DNA of 5,586 nucleotides from Clostridiaceae bacterium (GTDB lineage Bacteria; Bacillota; Clostridia; Oscillospirales; Acutalibacteraceae): contig JAEDHZ010000115.1 of NCBI GenBank assembly GCA_016292705.1, positions 1-5,586 on the forward strand. Reading direction: 5' to 3'. Position numbers and translations under genes: made by a program. Position 1 is the stretch's first letter; the number at the start of each line of letters is the position of its first letter. Shown piece after piece: positions 4,615-5,586 of the stretch. The notes beneath the pieces are model-generated. The model was not told the origin of the DNA. It did not search any database and was given only the letters and a program-made list of their open reading frames with translations.

Positions 4615-5586
4615 TTGGAGGAAAAAAAGAACATTGAAACCCTGCGTGACATGCTTTATTTCAATGCGTTGCGCTATGGCCTCAGGACTGCGGCCGTTCT
4701 TCCGGACGGTTCTTCAGTTTCATATAAACAGCTTTTGCGCCATGTCAATTATCTGGGCACGGCGCTTTTCAGAACGCTTTCGCTTGAAAAAAAGAATGTT
4801 GCCGTCTGCGCAAAGAACTGCTACGAGTGGTGCGTTTCATATTTTGCCGTATCCTGTGGCGGTTCAGCTATTGTTCCGCTTGACCGTGAGATGGATGCCG
4901 AAGGGCTTTGGAACGCAATTTCCTTTTCCGGCTGCAAGGGTATCTTTTGCGACGAAAAGGTTTGCAAAAAGCTCCTTGAGGCAAAAAAACGGTTGCCCAG
5001 AGGGTTCAGAATTATATGCTTTTCAGAATATGACAATGAAAAAGTCTTTTCGTTCAGTGAGCTGCTCCGAGAGGGCGAAAGACTTTTGAAAGACGGCGTC
5101 AGGGACTATACCACGGTTCAGCTCGACAAGGACGCAATGAATTTTCTCATTTTTACTTCAGGAACAACAGGCAACGCAAAAGCCGTCATGCTCTCCCACA
5201 GCAATCTCATCTCCGACCTTTGCGGTGTTCTTGACCGTATCGGGCTTTCCTGCACTGATTCAACGCTTTGTGTTCTCCCTCTCCACCACACATATCAGAC
5301 AATAGTTTTTCTTGCGATTCTGTATATCGGCGGCACGGTGGGCTTCTGCACATCACTGCGAAAAATGAGCGAAGAGCTTTCCGCTTTTAAACCGACTGTT
5401 TTTGTCACCGTTCCGCTTATGCTTGAAAAAATGCACACCCGTATCCTCAAAAAACTTTCAGGTCAGAGCGGATTGAAGCGTGTTTTCACAATAGGCAGAG
5501 TTTCGCAGGCTCTCATTAAATTTGCACCGGAGCTCAAAAAGAAAATGTACCACGCCATTCATGAGGCGTTCGGCGGAAAGGTTCGC
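4615..5586 (+). CDS. AMP-forming acyl-CoA synthetase/ligase (ANL superfamily), 3' truncated
   Basis: An open frame of 324 codons runs from a TTG start to the end of the window with no stop, so the C-terminal part is missing (family members are usually 500-650 residues). The adenylation core is clear. The phosphate-binding loop FTSGTTGNAKA (180-190) is followed by VMLSHSNL (191-198), LPLHHTY (221-227) gives the A4-type motif, and VTVPLMLEKMH (264-274) resembles long-chain fatty acyl-CoA ligases (FadD-like). The last residues, AFGGKVR, sit just before the usual S-G-G-A-P-L segment. The loop has A-K-A where most members have P-K-G, but keeps the Lys (K189). There is no signal peptide or membrane helix. 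It would adenylate a carboxylic acid, probably a fatty acid, for transfer to CoA or to a carrier protein. It follows the LCP gene by 40 nt, so the two are likely co-transcribed. The acyl substrate and acceptor are unknown. Confidence 0.9.
   Translation, partial: MEEKKNIETLRDMLYFNALRYGLRTAAVLPDGSSVSYKQLLRHVNYLGTALFRTLSLEKKNVAVCAKNCYEWCVSYFAVSCGGSAIVPLDREMDAEGLWNAISFSGCKGIFCDEKVCKKLLEAKKRLPRGFRIICFSEYDNEKVFSFSELLREGERLLKDGVRDYTTVQLDKDAMNFLIFTSGTTGNAKAVMLSHSNLISDLCGVLDRIGLSCTDSTLCVLPLHHTYQTIVFLAILYIGGTVGFCTSLRKMSEELSAFKPTVFVTVPLMLEKMHTRILKKLSGQSGLKRVFTIGRVSQALIKFAPELKKKMYHAIHEAFGGKVR

Noticed and set aside
4634..5089. A 151-codon plus-strand frame at the start of the acyl ligase
   Set aside because: It is a frame-shifted shadow of the ligase gene, whose true frame carries the adenylation motifs and remains open to the window end.

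Overview
The window reads as chromosomal DNA of a Gram-positive Clostridia-type bacterium. A gut Oscillospirales/Ruminococcaceae-like genome is my best guess, but that is an inference from protein style and not a database result. The signs are strong AGGAGG-type ribosome binding sites, GTG and TTG starts, a LytR-CpsA-Psr (LCP) wall-polymer transferase, a U32-family protein, a DUF2804 protein, and a tRNA gene with an encoded CCA end. I see no phage, transposon, CRISPR or toxin-antitoxin signature. This is ordinary, compact genome content with a few poorly characterised partners.

Layout. (1) Bases 1-373, plus strand: the last ~123 codons of a peptidase-U32-family protein, probably a tRNA/rRNA hydroxylation factor of the TrhP/RlhA type. 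(2) Bases 433-630: a self-contained tRNA unit with a near-consensus promoter, tRNA-Ala(CGC), and a strong hairpin terminator that looks able to work in both directions. (3) Bases 734-2929, minus strand: a two-gene operon with promoter and 5' UTR hairpin, a DUF2804 protein, then a ketopantoate-reductase-family (PanE/ApbA) oxidoreductase 19 nt downstream, ending in a small hairpin. (4) Bases 2833-3194: a 362-bp AT-rich divergent intergenic region with promoters facing both ways, a 12-bp palindrome and an imperfect direct repeat. (5) Bases 3195-5586, plus strand: an operon starting with an LCP-family membrane protein (GTG start), followed 40 nt later by an AMP-forming acyl-CoA synthetase/ligase (TTG start) that runs off the window end.

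How the genes may work together. The LCP protein would transfer an anionic glycopolymer to peptidoglycan on the outer membrane face. The adjacent adenylating enzyme would activate a carboxylic acid in the cytoplasm. Their shared transcript suggests, but does not prove, a link to lipid or envelope-polymer metabolism. The DUF2804/PanE-like pair is probably co-expressed, but no substrate can be read from the sequence. The most useful leads are the uncharacterised DUF2804-reductase pair, the LCP-ligase pair, and the structured divergent intergenic region. I found no convincing evidence of a wholly new system.
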